DNA of 61,917 nt from QHCE01 sp041743105 (GCA_041743105.1 JBGTNI010000045.1:1-61917); one strand, 5' to 3'; positions 31,548-40,757 are shown, counted from the first letter of the stretch. The notes: generated by a model not told the origin, from the sequence alone. Numbers and translations: made by a program.

Positions 31548-32756
31548 TCACACCCCCTGCGCGGTCAGGCGCGCCTCGATGGCAGCGGCAAGCCGCTGCT
31601 GTACATCGGGCAGGCCGATCTTGTTCACTAGCTCGGCGAAGAACCCACGAACCACCAGTCGGCGCGCCTCGTTTTCTGGAATACCCCGCGCTTGCAGATA
31701 GAACAGCTGTTCGTCGTCGAATCGTCCGGTGGCGCTCGCGTGACCGGCGCTGATAACTTCCCCGGTCTCGATCTCCAAGTTGGGGACGCTGTCGGCCCGC
31801 GCACCGTCGGTGAGCACCAGGTTGCGGTTTATCTCGTAGGTCTGGGTACCCGTGGCTTGCGGGCGAATCAACACGTCACCCACCCAGACGGTGTGGGCAT
31901 CCTCTCCTTGCAGTGCCCCGCGATACACCACGTTGCTACGACAGTCAGGTACGCCGTGGTCCATCAGCAGCCGGTGTTCCAGATGCTGACCAGCGTCGGC
32001 GAAATAGATCCCGTAAGCATCGACCTGGCCGCCCCGATCGGCAAACTCCACGCAAGTGTGCTGCCGCACCACATCGCCGCCTAGAGTGACGGCGATGTGC
32101 GTCAGAGCCGCGTCGCGGCCGAGCCGCGCCTTATGGTGCTGCAACTGCACGGCGTCTCGGTCCCACTCAGCGATGCTGACCAACCGGAGTTGAGCATTGT
32201 CGCCGACCCGGATCTCCACATTGTCGGCCACCGTCGCGGAACCGACATGCTCCAGCACGACGGTGACCTGCGCGCCCGGCCCCACATCGATCACGGTATG
32301 ACCGAAGCTCACGCCCAGTTGAGCACCCTCACCGGTCATGCGCAGCAGCACCGGATCGGCAGGCGTGGCGGCGGCGGCAACACTGAGCGTTACCACCTCG
32401 GCGACACTTGTCATGGCCTGCGCACTCACCCGATCGAAGGGCGTGAGAACCTCGCCCATTGCGCTGTCGCTCGGAGCGGAGTGGGTCAGCGTGACACCGT
32501 CCGGTATGGCGTGGCACTGGTAGCTCAGCGCTGCGCCCGCCGGAGAAAAGCTACCGTTGCCCAGCCCGCGCAGTCGTCGGATCGGCGTGAAACGCCACTC
32601 CTCTTCCCTCCCGGTGACGTCGGGAAAGTCGGCCACGTTCGCCGAACGCAACACCTGCGCCCGGGTCGATGCCGGAACCGTCGCGGCATGGCTGTGTTCG
32701 GCCAGCACAGCACCGGCCGAGCTGCCCATGGGCGCAGTGATCGGAGCGGTCATCAA
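31548..32756 (-). CDS. sufD: SufD scaffold subunit
   Basis: A 402-residue beta-helix protein of the SufBCD scaffold. The C-terminal half contains ALQGEDAHTVWVGDVLIRPQATGTQTYEINRNLVLTDGA (start to end) and SAGHASATGRFDDEQLFYLQARGI, the SufB/D core. ATG 32756 overlaps the sufB stop by 4 bp. Confidence 0.95.
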   Translation of the reverse strand: MMTAPITAPMGSSAGAVLAEHSHAATVPASTRAQVLRSANVADFPDVTGREEEWRFTPIRRLRGLGNGSFSPAGAALSYQCHAIPDGVTLTHSAPSDSAMGEVLTPFDRVSAQAMTSVAEVVTLSVAAAATPADPVLLRMTGEGAQLGVSFGHTVIDVGPGAQVTVVLEHVGSATVADNVEIRVGDNAQLRLVSIAEWDRDAVQLQHHKARLGRDAALTHIAVTLGGDVVRQHTCVEFADRGGQVDAYGIYFADAGQHLEHRLLMDHGVPDCRSNVVYRGALQGEDAHTVWVGDVLIRPQATGTQTYEINRNLVLTDGARADSVPNLEIETGEVISAGHASATGRFDDEQLFYLQARGIPENEARRLVVRGFFAELVNKIGLPDVQQRLAAAIEARLTAQGV

Positions 32757-34219
32757 CCCACCGCCCCTTCCATTTGCAGCTCTATAAGCCGGTTCAGCTC
32801 TAGGGCGTACTCCATGGGTAGCTCTCGAGCGATCGGTTCCACGAAACCACGCACGATCATCGCCATGGCTTCGTCCTCAGACAGGCCACGGCTCATCAGG
32901 TAGAACAGCTGCTCGTCGCTGACTTTGGAGACGGTTGCCTCATGCCCCATCTGCACATCGTCTTCACGCACGTCTACATATGGGTAGGTGTCGGACCGAC
33001 TGACGGCGTCCACCAGGAGCGCGTCGCATTTCACGGTGGACTTCGACGACGTCGAACCGTCGAGTATCTGCACTAGACCCCGGTAGCTGGTACGCCCGCC
33101 GCCGCGTGCCACCGACTTGCTCACGATGGTGGAGGAGGTGTGCGGTGCGGCGTGCACCATCTTGGCGCCGGCGTCTTGATGCTGCCCCTCGCCAGCGAAC
33201 GCGATGGACATGACTTCACCTTTGGCGTACTCACCGGTCATGAACACCGAGGGGTACTTCATAGTGACCTTGGAGCCGATGTTCCCGTCAATCCACTCCA
33301 TGGTGGCGTGGGCGTGGGCGACTGCCCGCTTGGTCACCAGGTTGTACACATTGTTCGACCAGTTTTGGATCGTGGTGTACCGGCAGCGCGCGCCCGACTT
33401 CACCACAATTTCCACCACAGCGCTGTGCAGCGAGTCGGAACTGTAGATCGGGGCGGTACAGCCTTCGACGTAGTGCACGTAGGCGTCTTCGTCGACGATG
33501 ATCAAAGTCCGCTCGAACTGGCCCATGTTCTCGGTATTGATGCGGAAGTAAGCCTGCAACGGAATATCGATGTGCACGCCCTTGGGGACATAGATGAACG
33601 AGCCCCCAGACCAGACCGCGGTGTTGAGTGCGGAAAACTTGTTGTCTCCCGAAGGTATGACGGAGCAGAAGTATTGCTCAAACAGCTCGGGGTACTCCTT
33701 CAAACCGGTGTCGGTGTCGAGGAAAACCACACCCTGCTGCTCGAGATCTTCGCGAATTTTGTGGTACACAACTTCTGACTCATATTGCGCCGCCACACCG
33801 GCCACAAGACGTTCCTTCTCAGCCTCGGGGATGCCCAGCCTGTCGTAGGTGTTCTTGATGTCCTCGGGCAGGTCTTCCCACGATGCCGCTTGCTTCTCCG
33901 TAGAGCGCACGAAGTACTTGATGTTGTCGAAATCAATGCCCGACAAGTCTGAACCCCAGTTGGGCATGGGCTTTTTGTAAAACAGCTTCAGCGCCTTTAG
34001 GCGACGTTGCAGCATCCACTCCGGCTCGTTTTTCTTCGCCGAGATGTCGCGCACGACTTCTTCGCTGAGCCCGCGCCGCGCCGATTCTCCCGCCGTATCG
34101 GTGTCTGCCCAACCGTAGCGGTAGTTACCCATCGCTGCGATCTGCTCCTCCTGGGTGAGCGGAGCAAGCGGGGCGGTGGGCACGGCGTTGCTGGCACGCT
34201 CGGTAGAGATAGTGCTCAT
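32753..34219 (-). CDS. sufB: SufB scaffold subunit
   Basis: 488 residues, the principal Fe-S scaffold. It shows YVEGCTAPIYSSDSLHSAVVEI, the FMTGEYAKGEVMSIAFAGEGQHQDAGAKM segment (start to end) and GHEATVSKVSDEQLFYLMSRGLSEDEAMAMI at the C terminus. Unlike M. tuberculosis Rv1461 it has no intein; the length is that of an uninterrupted SufB. ATG 34219 overlaps the sufR stop by 4 bp. Confidence 0.97.
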   Translation of the reverse strand: MSTISTERASNAVPTAPLAPLTQEEQIAAMGNYRYGWADTDTAGESARRGLSEEVVRDISAKKNEPEWMLQRRLKALKLFYKKPMPNWGSDLSGIDFDNIKYFVRSTEKQAASWEDLPEDIKNTYDRLGIPEAEKERLVAGVAAQYESEVVYHKIREDLEQQGVVFLDTDTGLKEYPELFEQYFCSVIPSGDNKFSALNTAVWSGGSFIYVPKGVHIDIPLQAYFRINTENMGQFERTLIIVDEDAYVHYVEGCTAPIYSSDSLHSAVVEIVVKSGARCRYTTIQNWSNNVYNLVTKRAVAHAHATMEWIDGNIGSKVTMKYPSVFMTGEYAKGEVMSIAFAGEGQHQDAGAKMVHAAPHTSSTIVSKSVARGGGRTSYRGLVQILDGSTSSKSTVKCDALLVDAVSRSDTYPYVDVREDDVQMGHEATVSKVSDEQLFYLMSRGLSEDEAMAMIVRGFVEPIARELPMEYALELNRLIELQMEGAVG

Positions 34220-35070
34220 GAGGCCTTCCTCCCAGAAGGGGTGGATTTAGAGTGTTCACTCTGAGCCCATACATCCAATGCTGCCGGTGCAGCCGGCGGG
34301 CCGTGTGTCGAAGGAATGTGCGTGGTGCAGACACCGTCGCCATGCGCGATGGTGGCCAGACGTTGCACATGTGTACCTGTCAGCCGCGAGATCGCAGCGG
34401 TCTCGACCTCGCAGAGCTGCGGAAACTCTGCAGCTACCGCGGCCACCGGGCAGTGGTGTTGGCACAGCTGGCTACTACCGGCAACCGTGGATACATCAGC
34501 AGCGTATCCCTCGTCGGTAAGCACCTGCGCTAGTGCCCGGACCCGCGCCGATGGCAAGGGTCCCGCTTGGGTCATCGCGGTTTCGGATCGCTGTACCACC
34601 GGGGCAAAGCGATCCGAGGCGAATCGAGTCACGGCGTCGTCGCCGCCAATCTTGGCCAGTTGCCGCAGCGCGGCCACCGCCAACTCGTCGTAGGCATGCG
34701 GAAACTCACCGCGACCGGCCGAGGTGAGTGCGAAATCCCATGCTGGTCGCCCACGTTGCCGCTGGCCTCGGATGATCGGATCACGCCGTTCGACATGCCC
34801 CTGGGCAAGTAATCCGTCCAGATGACGGCGCACCGCGGCTGGGCCGAGACCTAACGCCTCACCCAGCTCCGCTGCGCTCGCCCGACCACGTTCTAGGAGC
34901 AGCCGCCGGACCCGATCTCGGGTTCGGCGTTGCTGCACCTGGCCCCGGTCGTCAGGGATAGCATCACCGGGGGCGCCTACGCGCCCCTGTAACCCTGGAT
35001 TGAGCACAGTACTGTTTTTCACAACACTATTGTTACTTATTTCGCTGGATCCAGCCAACCGGTTCGCCAT
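34216..35070 (-). CDS. sufR: SufR, Fe-S-sensing repressor of the suf operon
   Basis: 284 residues. A DeoR-like winged HTH (RDRVRRLLLERGRASAAELGEALGLGPAAVRRHLDGL, start to end) is followed by a C-terminal sensor with Cys and His ligands in CQHHCPVAAVAAEFPQLCEVE. SufR represses suf genes when holding a cluster. ATG 35070 has TGAGG six bases upstream. The first ~40 residues are atypical and overlap two palindromes, so a start further in (for example GTG 34938) should be considered. First gene of the operon. Confidence 0.9.
   Translation of the reverse strand: MANRLAGSSEISNNSVVKNSTVLNPGLQGRVGAPGDAIPDDRGQVQQRRTRDRVRRLLLERGRASAAELGEALGLGPAAVRRHLDGLLAQGHVERRDPIIRGQRQRGRPAWDFALTSAGRGEFPHAYDELAVAALRQLAKIGGDDAVTRFASDRFAPVVQRSETAMTQAGPLPSARVRALAQVLTDEGYAADVSTVAGSSQLCQHHCPVAAVAAEFPQLCEVETAAISRLTGTHVQRLATIAHGDGVCTTHIPSTHGPPAAPAALDVWAQSEHSKSTPSGRKAS
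35006..35034 (-). promoter_or_regulatory. Possible SufR binding sites near the 5' end of sufR
   Basis: ACAGTACTGT (35006-35015) is a perfect palindrome and AACACTATTGTT (35023-35034) is an inverted repeat with AACA/TGTT arms. They lie in an AT-rich patch that is read as the N terminus of SufR if the ATG at 35070 is used. Autorepression sites would be expected here. Confidence 0.4.
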
Positions 35071-35125
35071 GAACTACCTCACGAAGGGTCACCTAACCCG
35101 CTTGCACCTGACATAACGCCCAAAG

Positions 35126-35143
35126 TTCACCCGAATCGGTGAA
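35126..35143. promoter_or_regulatory. Inverted repeat in the sufR-dedA intergenic region
   Basis: TTCACC-N6-GGTGAA (35126-35143) is a perfect repeat in the 157-bp spacer between the divergent sufR and dedA genes. It could control either direction. Confidence 0.35.
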
Positions 35144-35227
35144 GTTCGGCACAGGTGTGGACGAGTCGAGGACACATAGGGGATTGTGGGGGTGAACTGA
35201 GAATAATCAGAGTTAAGAGCTCGTGAG

Positions 35228-35890
35228 GTGACAACGTTGGATGGGCTAGAGCAGCTTGCCGATTCACCGTGGTTGTTTCCGCTCATGGCAGTACTTGCGA
35301 TGTCCGATGCACTGTTTCCGCCGATTCCCAGCGACGAAATCATGACCGCGATCGCCTCACTAGCGGCCTCCAATGGCACACCGGGCCTGTTGTGGGTGGT
35401 CCCGATGACCGCGCTGGGAGCCTTCGTGGGCGACGTACTCTGTTACAGCATCGGGCGGGCGGGGGCGCCCCCGGTGCTGCGGCGATGGGAACACAAACCC
35501 GCGGTGGCGAAAAGCTACGTATGGGCAGAGCGCAATATCTCCCGCCGAGGCTGGCTGTTCATTCTTACAGCGCGATATATCCCCTTTGGTCGCTGCACCA
35601 CGATGCTGGCGTGCGGCGCCTTGAAATACTCATTTGTGCGCTTTTGTGCGCTCGACGCGCTATCGGTGAGCATCGCGGTAACGATTGGAGGACTGGTCGG
35701 CTACGGCGGCGGCACACTATTCGTTGACGCCCCGCTGATCGGAATGACTGTTGCCGTTGTGGCCATCACGTCCGTGAGCGTGGTCCGCGGCGGCATCAAG
35801 GGTTACCGCAGGCTGCGAAGCCGCAATGTGGCACCGGTGTCACCGCTAGAAATGGTTGCCTCCCCTAGCAAATGCGCCAGCTCGGTCTAA
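35228..35890 (+). CDS. DedA-family membrane protein
   Basis: 220 residues from GTG 35228. DedA signature segments: FPPIPSDEIMTAIA near residue 32, GALVGD-like GAFVGDVLCYSIGR, and the arginine-containing RYIPFGRCTTMLACGALKYS. Several hydrophobic helices with a re-entrant loop pattern are seen. DedA proteins move undecaprenyl phosphate or phospholipids across the membrane. It is transcribed divergently from the suf operon and converges on purU. Confidence 0.92.
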   Translation: MTTLDGLEQLADSPWLFPLMAVLAMSDALFPPIPSDEIMTAIASLAASNGTPGLLWVVPMTALGAFVGDVLCYSIGRAGAPPVLRRWEHKPAVAKSYVWAERNISRRGWLFILTARYIPFGRCTTMLACGALKYSFVRFCALDALSVSIAVTIGGLVGYGGGTLFVDAPLIGMTVAVVAITSVSVVRGGIKGYRRLRSRNVAPVSPLEMVASPSKCASSV

Positions 35891-35906
35891 GAGGCTCCTG
35901 TTAGTT

Positions 35907-36794
35907 CTATCGGAATATCACCGTTCTGCCTCCATTGCGGAGTACTCTGCGCTCGACATGCCAGCGGACCGCGCGGGCGAGGGCAAGGCACTCCACATCA
36001 CGTCCTACCGCGGCAAGCCGTTCTGGCGTGTATCCGTGGTCGACGCGGGCAATCTCTTGTTCGATGATGGGGCCTTCGTCGAGTACGGACGTGACGTAAT
36101 GGGCGGTTGCACCGATAAGTTTTACACCCCGTTCATGAGCTTGATGGTAAGGCCGGGCGCCTTTGAAGCTAGGCAAGAACGAGTGGTGAATGTTGATCGC
36201 GCGGCCCGCCAACTCCTCGCACAGCTCCGGAGAAAGGATTTGCATATAGCGAGCAAGCACCACCAGGTCTACGCTCTGTTCGGCAACGATCTTCAGTAGC
36301 TGATGCTCGGCCTCCTGCCGGTTATCGGCGTCCACGGGCACATGGTGGAAGCCGATGCCGTGCCAGCGAGCTAGGCCCGCGAATGTGGCGTGGTTACTAA
36401 CCACCGCTGCCACGTCGATGGGTAGGTCGCCGGTCTCGGTGCGAAACAGCAGATCGTTGATGCAGTGACCGTGTTGCGAAACCATGATCAGCACGCGGTG
36501 CCGCTGCGTCGCGTCGTCGATCTGCCAGTCCATGTGGAATTCTTCGGCCACCGCGGCGAACCCGGCGCGCAGCTCGTCAAGGTCAGAGGGTTGCGTCATC
36601 TGACTGTGAACTCGCATGAAAAATCGACCGCTGTAGGGGTCTCCGAACTGCTGTGAGTCGGCAATGCTTCCACCCGCGTGGTGCAGGTAGGCCGCCACCG
36701 CGTGTACGATTCCGGGCCGATCAGGGCACGACAGTGTGAGCACGTACTGCCCGTAGCCGACGGGCTGAGTGCTCGCAAATGCAGGTGTGGTCAT
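35907..36794 (-). CDS. purU: Formyltetrahydrofolate deformylase
   Basis: 295 residues. An N-terminal ACT domain (YVLTLSCPDRPGIVHAVAAYLHHAGGSI, start to end) and a C-terminal formyltransferase-fold domain with VVSNHATFAGLARWHGIGF, LARYMQILSPELCEELAGRAINIHHSFLPSF and GATAHYVTSVLDEGPIIEQE (Asn/His/Asp active site). The enzyme releases formate from 10-formyl-THF and balances one-carbon pools. Monocistronic, divergent from ctaA. Confidence 0.96.
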   Translation of the reverse strand: MTTPAFASTQPVGYGQYVLTLSCPDRPGIVHAVAAYLHHAGGSIADSQQFGDPYSGRFFMRVHSQMTQPSDLDELRAGFAAVAEEFHMDWQIDDATQRHRVLIMVSQHGHCINDLLFRTETGDLPIDVAAVVSNHATFAGLARWHGIGFHHVPVDADNRQEAEHQLLKIVAEQSVDLVVLARYMQILSPELCEELAGRAINIHHSFLPSFKGARPYHQAHERGVKLIGATAHYVTSVLDEGPIIEQEIARVDHGYTPERLAAVGRDVECLALARAVRWHVERRVLRNGGRTVIFR

Positions 36795-36836
36795 GGCCCC
36801 TAAGACTAGGGGCAGCCGGGCAATAGGGTGAGCGTC

Positions 36837-37802
36837 ATGCCTACGGCACCTCGCTTGAAGTGGACTCGGTCCTTGGCATGGGAGGGGCTGCGCCGTGCGC
36901 CCCGTCTACTGCGGGAGCTCTGCCTGGCGACTCTGGTGGCGAACGTGGCGATCGTGGTCACCGGAGGGGTCGTACGGCTTACCGCCTCAGGCTTGGGCTG
37001 CCCCACCTGGCCCAGATGCACCGACGACAGCTACATCACGACCACGGAGAACGGTCTCCACGGCTATCTGGAGTTCGGTAACCGGATGCTGACGTTCGCG
37101 TTGGGCGCCGTGGTGGTCGCCACCCTGGCGGTGGCGTTGATACAGCGCCCAAGACGGCGCAGCCTTATCGCGTTGGCGGCGGCACAACTACTTGGAATCG
37201 CCGGCCAGGCGGCGCTGGGTGGCGTCACCGTGCTGACCGGGCTCAATCCGTGGACGGTTGCGGCCCACTTCTTGCTATCAATGGTGCTGATCTACGGCGC
37301 GTTCGCACTGTGGCGGCGATGCGGCGAGAGCGACCAGCCCACCCGACCGGTGGTGCCGACAGCGCTGCGATGGCTGCTGCGCGCCGTGACTGCGGCGACC
37401 GCGCTCGCCTTGGCGCTAGGCACCATCGTCACCGGCAGTGGCCCCCATTCCGGCGACGGCGACGCCCCGAGAACTGGGCTCGACCCAGCCGTCATGAGCC
37501 AGATCCACGCCGATGCCGTCCTACTGCTGATCGGCCTATCTATCGGCGCATGGTGTGCGGCTCACGCTATGGCCGCTCCATTGCCACTACGACGCGCGCT
37601 ACTGGTGCTGGTGCTCGTCGAGCTGGCGCAAGGCGGCATCGGTCTGATTCAGTACCTCACCGATCTACCGATCGCGCTGGTCTGCGCCCACATGCTAGGC
37701 GCGTGTGCGGTATGGGTAGCCAGTGTGGCCGTGCTGTTTACTGCCCGTAGCAGGGCGGGCGATGCGCCGAGGAGGCACCATGGTGACGTTCTGGTGGGTT
37801 AG
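36837..37802 (+). CDS. ctaA: Haem A synthase (CtaA/COX15 family)
   Basis: About 321 residues and eight hydrophobic helices. Diagnostic segments: VIVTGGVVRLTASGLGCPTWPRCTDDSY near residue 42 (with the CX6-type cysteine region) and GTIVTGSGPHSGD near 195, where His ligands are expected. It oxidises haem O to haem A for the aa3 cytochrome oxidase. ATG 36837 has AGGGTGAG upstream; GTG 36828 is also possible. Divergent from purU. Confidence 0.93.
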   Translation: MPTAPRLKWTRSLAWEGLRRAPRLLRELCLATLVANVAIVVTGGVVRLTASGLGCPTWPRCTDDSYITTTENGLHGYLEFGNRMLTFALGAVVVATLAVALIQRPRRRSLIALAAAQLLGIAGQAALGGVTVLTGLNPWTVAAHFLLSMVLIYGAFALWRRCGESDQPTRPVVPTALRWLLRAVTAATALALALGTIVTGSGPHSGDGDAPRTGLDPAVMSQIHADAVLLLIGLSIGAWCAAHAMAAPLPLRRALLVLVLVELAQGGIGLIQYLTDLPIALVCAHMLGACAVWVASVAVLFTARSRAGDAPRRHHGDVLVG

Positions 37803-37841
37803 CTGATCTGTCCCCCTGCGAACAGAAGCGACTACCCCGTG

Positions 37842-38543
37842 ATGCTCGGCGCGCTCCCAGATGGCCGTGAGATCCTAGTGCACTGTCCGGATAGCTACAA
37901 CATCTTGGAGATCGAAGATCTGGAGTCCGGACAGCGGCTCACCGAAGGCGTCCGCGAACCTATCGATGTGTTCCATTCGCGGTTGTCGGTCAGCCCCGAC
38001 GGGCGGCATCTGCTCATGGCAGGTTGGGTGTGGCACCCGTACGGAGTCGGCTGGGTCTTCGATATACAGCAAGTGCTTACCGATCCTTCCGCCCTCGACG
38101 GGCAGGGAATTGTACCTTTGTGCCAAGCGGTGAACGCCGAGATCGAGTCCGCGTGCTGGCTCGACAGTGATCGAGTAGTCATGGCAGCAACGGCGGAAGA
38201 GCCACTCAACGAGGAGGAATCCGGCGTCCTAACGTCCGGGCAGATCGGTGTCTGGTCTATCGCGGCCACACAGTGGCTGCACCGCACCGCGATTGATTAC
38301 CCCATCGGATCGATGATCGCCCGCGGTAATGCGGTCATTGCGCTGCATGGACATTCCCGGCTCGTTGACCAGACCACTGGCGCGGTGGTCGCCGAGTGGC
38401 CTGACATCAACGCAAGTATGGAGAGTGGGAGCTACGGCGTCACGCACATTCCCACCACGGTCGCAGCCCTGCACCCGGATGGGACACGTCTGGCCATCGC
38501 TCAACCAGCCGGTATCGCGATCCTTCATCTGCCTGACTCATAG
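37842..38543 (+). CDS. Beta-propeller-like protein of unknown function
   Basis: 233 residues from ATG 37842 (GTG 37839 also in frame). The sequence alternates short strands and turns with SVSPDGRHLLMAGW, AALHPDGTRLAIAQPAGIAILHLPDS at the end and DSDRVVMAA in between, as in WD40-like blades. About four blades are visible, so the propeller would be incomplete unless it pairs with another protein. No family is recognised. It is followed by a gene that may form a unit with it. Confidence 0.7.
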   Translation: MLGALPDGREILVHCPDSYNILEIEDLESGQRLTEGVREPIDVFHSRLSVSPDGRHLLMAGWVWHPYGVGWVFDIQQVLTDPSALDGQGIVPLCQAVNAEIESACWLDSDRVVMAATAEEPLNEEESGVLTSGQIGVWSIAATQWLHRTAIDYPIGSMIARGNAVIALHGHSRLVDQTTGAVVAEWPDINASMESGSYGVTHIPTTVAALHPDGTRLAIAQPAGIAILHLPDS

Positions 38544-38587
38544 GCGGTGACAACGGCCACCCCGATTCAGCCAGTACGTTGCCTAGG

Positions 38588-39064
38588 ATGACCGCTATGT
38601 GTGAGCGGGTCACTGAATGGGATACCGAAATCTCTTGGGAGCCGAACAATCCTGAAGCGGTCCTGGTTGCCACCGACGGCTCATACGCCGCGTTGGGACT
38701 CAAGCCTCATTTCGACGACGAGGATCAGCGGTGCGTGGTATTGCTGTGGCGATCCCCTTGCTTCGCTGAACTCGGCTCACCCAATGACGAGGCCCTACCG
38801 GGTCACCGGCTGTACAAAAAGGGACTGGCTTCGATCCGTTGGGCAGGTATCGTGCTCCCCAGCGAGCTGGTGGCACGGTTGGAGCGGCAGAACCGGGTTC
38901 ATCCGCGGCACGATCCGTCGCGGTTTAAAGACCTCGTACACTACGTGCTCCCACTCAAGGAGTGCGTAGTGGAAGTGGTCGCTTGCTCTGCCAGTCTTGA
39001 GCGATACGAGGGTCCTCCCGCCCGGGCCGCCATTCAAGCGATCGGAGATGCAGCGCGGCAGTAA
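38588..39064 (+). CDS. Protein of unknown function (158 aa)
   Basis: ATG 38588 (MTAMCERVTEWDTEISW) gives 158 residues. Strand-turn elements with many aromatic residues (YAALGLKPHFDDEDQRCVVLLW, start to end) and a C-terminal helix CVVEVVACSASLERYE can be seen. There are no catalytic motifs that I know. The size and acidic character, plus the neighbouring propeller-like genes, would fit an immunity-like or partner protein; this is only an analogy. Confidence 0.6.
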   Translation: MTAMCERVTEWDTEISWEPNNPEAVLVATDGSYAALGLKPHFDDEDQRCVVLLWRSPCFAELGSPNDEALPGHRLYKKGLASIRWAGIVLPSELVARLERQNRVHPRHDPSRFKDLVHYVLPLKECVVEVVACSASLERYEGPPARAAIQAIGDAARQ

Positions 39065-39081
39065 GTCGGCACTGCTCGTCC

Positions 39082-39609
39082 TCAAACCTGCGGATCCGCG
39101 CGGGTGAAGAGGTTCAGTCCGCCGCTGCTGGCAATGATGATAGTGCGGCCGGAGGGAGAAAAACCGACGGCACGAAGCTCCGAGGCGGTCTCGTGATGGA
39201 TGTGCCACCAGTCCTGTCCAAGCTGACCCCGGTAGATGTCACCCCGCGACAGCATAACGCGCTCGTTTGGCCAGTCAGGGCGGACCACATTGGCTGCCCA
39301 ACCGTCCTCGGTGAAGGCGTGGAGACCGCCGCCGAACAAACCCGCGATACGAACTCGCATTCCTGCGAGCGGCCCTATGCCAAGGCAGGACAGGTCTGGC
39401 CCACTGTGCCCGGCGTAGTCGGGATCAGGATCACGCGCGATTCGGGTACCGGTGTGCATATCGAAGACGCCTCGGCCTTGGTGGGAAACGACCATGACAA
39501 GATCGTTGCCGTCGTCGGGACTACTCAAGGCTCCGATTCCTATCAAACCTCCGACCGCGGTGGCTGATCGCAGACCGAAGACCGGTCTCCAGGGAGCAGG
39601 CACCGGCAC
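39082..39609 (-). CDS. Beta-propeller-like protein of unknown function
   Basis: 175 residues from GTG 39609. The pattern VVSHQGRGVFDMHTGTRIARDPD and LRAVGFSPSGRTIIIASSGGLNLF resembles WD40-type blades. It converges on the preceding gene 18 bp away. The start is not well supported, and the coding sequence could be the remnant of a longer propeller gene: no good RBS is visible, and the 390 bp upstream contain no gene. Confidence 0.5.
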   Translation of the reverse strand: MPVPAPWRPVFGLRSATAVGGLIGIGALSSPDDGNDLVMVVSHQGRGVFDMHTGTRIARDPDPDYAGHSGPDLSCLGIGPLAGMRVRIAGLFGGGLHAFTEDGWAANVVRPDWPNERVMLSRGDIYRGQLGQDWWHIHHETASELRAVGFSPSGRTIIIASSGGLNLFTRADPQV

Positions 39610-40001
39610 TGCCAGGAAACGCGCATGTGACCGCTGGCGATACTCCGTGCTCGTATCGTCCTGTCTTGCTGAGGGAATTCATGAGACATCGCCAAAGGAC
39701 TACGGACTGCCAAAGCCGGGTTAGCGACGCTCGTGCTGGATCGGCCCCTATCGTAAGCGCATAACGAGCCTGGACAACGTTGAATGCTGCGACCCCGAGA
39801 TCGCTCGTTCGAACGAGATTCTCCGCTCTGTAGTCGGTTCCGGCGTTCACGGCGTCGGAATCGCCGGAGCCGACGATCACGACGAAATGAGGTCTACATC
39901 GAACCTCCGGCCCTGGCGGCCTTGTGTCGCCTCAGAATCACTACATCTGGCGGACGCAACCCGAGCGGGCGAGATCGAGTCCGGGCAAACCGACAGTAAA
40001 G
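39610..40001. other. Intergenic stretch without a supported gene
   Basis: 392 bp between two minus-strand genes. Short frames exist on both strands, but none has a start with a ribosome-binding site, a recognised domain or clear codon bias. I see no repeat, tRNA or terminator. Confidence 0.6.
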
Positions 40002-40418
40002 CTACCCCCTCGGCGATGCCGGGTCGATGCGGTGAAGGCCAGCAACCGCATCGAAACCCCGTTCAGGAGATACGATCGTCTCGATCTGGAATTCCTTACA
40101 CGTAGCGACATGAACCACATCTCGAGCGGTAAGATGCGGATTCTCAAGCATCAGTTGCGGCATGCGAGACATGACAGCGTGCGTGATACTTAATACCGGC
40201 GAGAACAGTTCGAGAGTGTTTTCTGCCATGGTCACACCAATGTCCCTATGCTGTGTGCCACTGAAGCGATGCAGTATCTCCTGTATGACCTCAGCAGAGG
40301 TGACAGCATCGACATCGCCGACGCTTACGTCGCGTAACACTTCCTGACACGGTAGGCGCAGCGGATGTTCCCGGCCTGCGGCAAACATGACGACGGCGGT
40401 GTCTATGAACCAGGTCAT
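40002..40418 (-). CDS. PIN-domain toxin (VapC-like)
   Basis: 138 residues with the PIN-domain acidic set: D6 in WFIDTAVVMFAAG, Glu in VTSAEVIQEILHR and Asp in LTARDVVHVATCKEFQ. Overlaps the antitoxin gene by 4 bp (40415-40418). It is not closely related to the VapC at 24072-24482. Likely a ribonuclease toxin acting on tRNA or rRNA. It lies next to a degenerate tRNA fragment. Confidence 0.88.
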   Translation of the reverse strand: MTWFIDTAVVMFAAGREHPLRLPCQEVLRDVSVGDVDAVTSAEVIQEILHRFSGTQHRDIGVTMAENTLELFSPVLSITHAVMSRMPQLMLENPHLTARDVVHVATCKEFQIETIVSPERGFDAVAGLHRIDPASPRG

Positions 40419-40669
40419 GCCTCGTCGGCCGCTGGTCCGATAGCGCCTCGGACGATTTGGCTTTTCATTTCTTCCCAGTCGGCTACGGGCGCGGCCAGCC
40501 GAAAAAGGCTCTCGACAGATTGCCGACGGCTGCTCCGTTGCGGAAGCACATGTTCGTCTATAGCTTCGCGGATAACCGAACCGACTGAAGTGCGATGCTG
40601 CCGCGCAAGCCGTTCTACTCGGCTGCGCTGCCCTTTTGAGAGCAACACCTGCGTTCGCTCAGAATACAT
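40415..40669 (-). CDS. Ribbon-helix-helix antitoxin (VapB-like)
   Basis: 84 residues from ATG 40669 (MYSERTQVLLSKGQRSRVERLARQ). The N-terminal RHH DNA-binding fold is followed by a toxin-binding tail LAAPVADWEEMKSQI. ATG 40675 is also in frame. A TATAGT -10 box ends seven bases before ATG 40669, so the mRNA may be leaderless. First gene of the pair. Confidence 0.82.
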   Translation of the reverse strand: MYSERTQVLLSKGQRSRVERLARQHRTSVGSVIREAIDEHVLPQRSSRRQSVESLFRLAAPVADWEEMKSQIVRGAIGPAADEA

Positions 40670-40675
40670 GCACAT

Positions 40676-40681
40676 ACTATA
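40676..40681 (-). promoter_or_regulatory. -10 box of the PIN/RHH toxin-antitoxin pair
   Basis: On the minus strand TATAGT lies seven bases before ATG 40669, placing the expected transcription start at or next to that codon. No good -35 is visible. Confidence 0.4.
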
Positions 40682-40757
40682 CCATGCGGCAGCTACAAGA
40701 CATAGACGCGAGTTCATGAACCTCTTTCAGTGCGACAACGGGTATGGAGCGAACCGG

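Noticed and set aside
32753..34219. Intein in sufB
   Set aside because: M. tuberculosis SufB carries one, but this protein has the uninterrupted length and no splicing motifs.
39521..39880. 119-codon minus-strand frame upstream of the propeller-like gene
   Set aside because: No domain, overlaps a better gene, and the composition of its second half is that of the antisense shadow.
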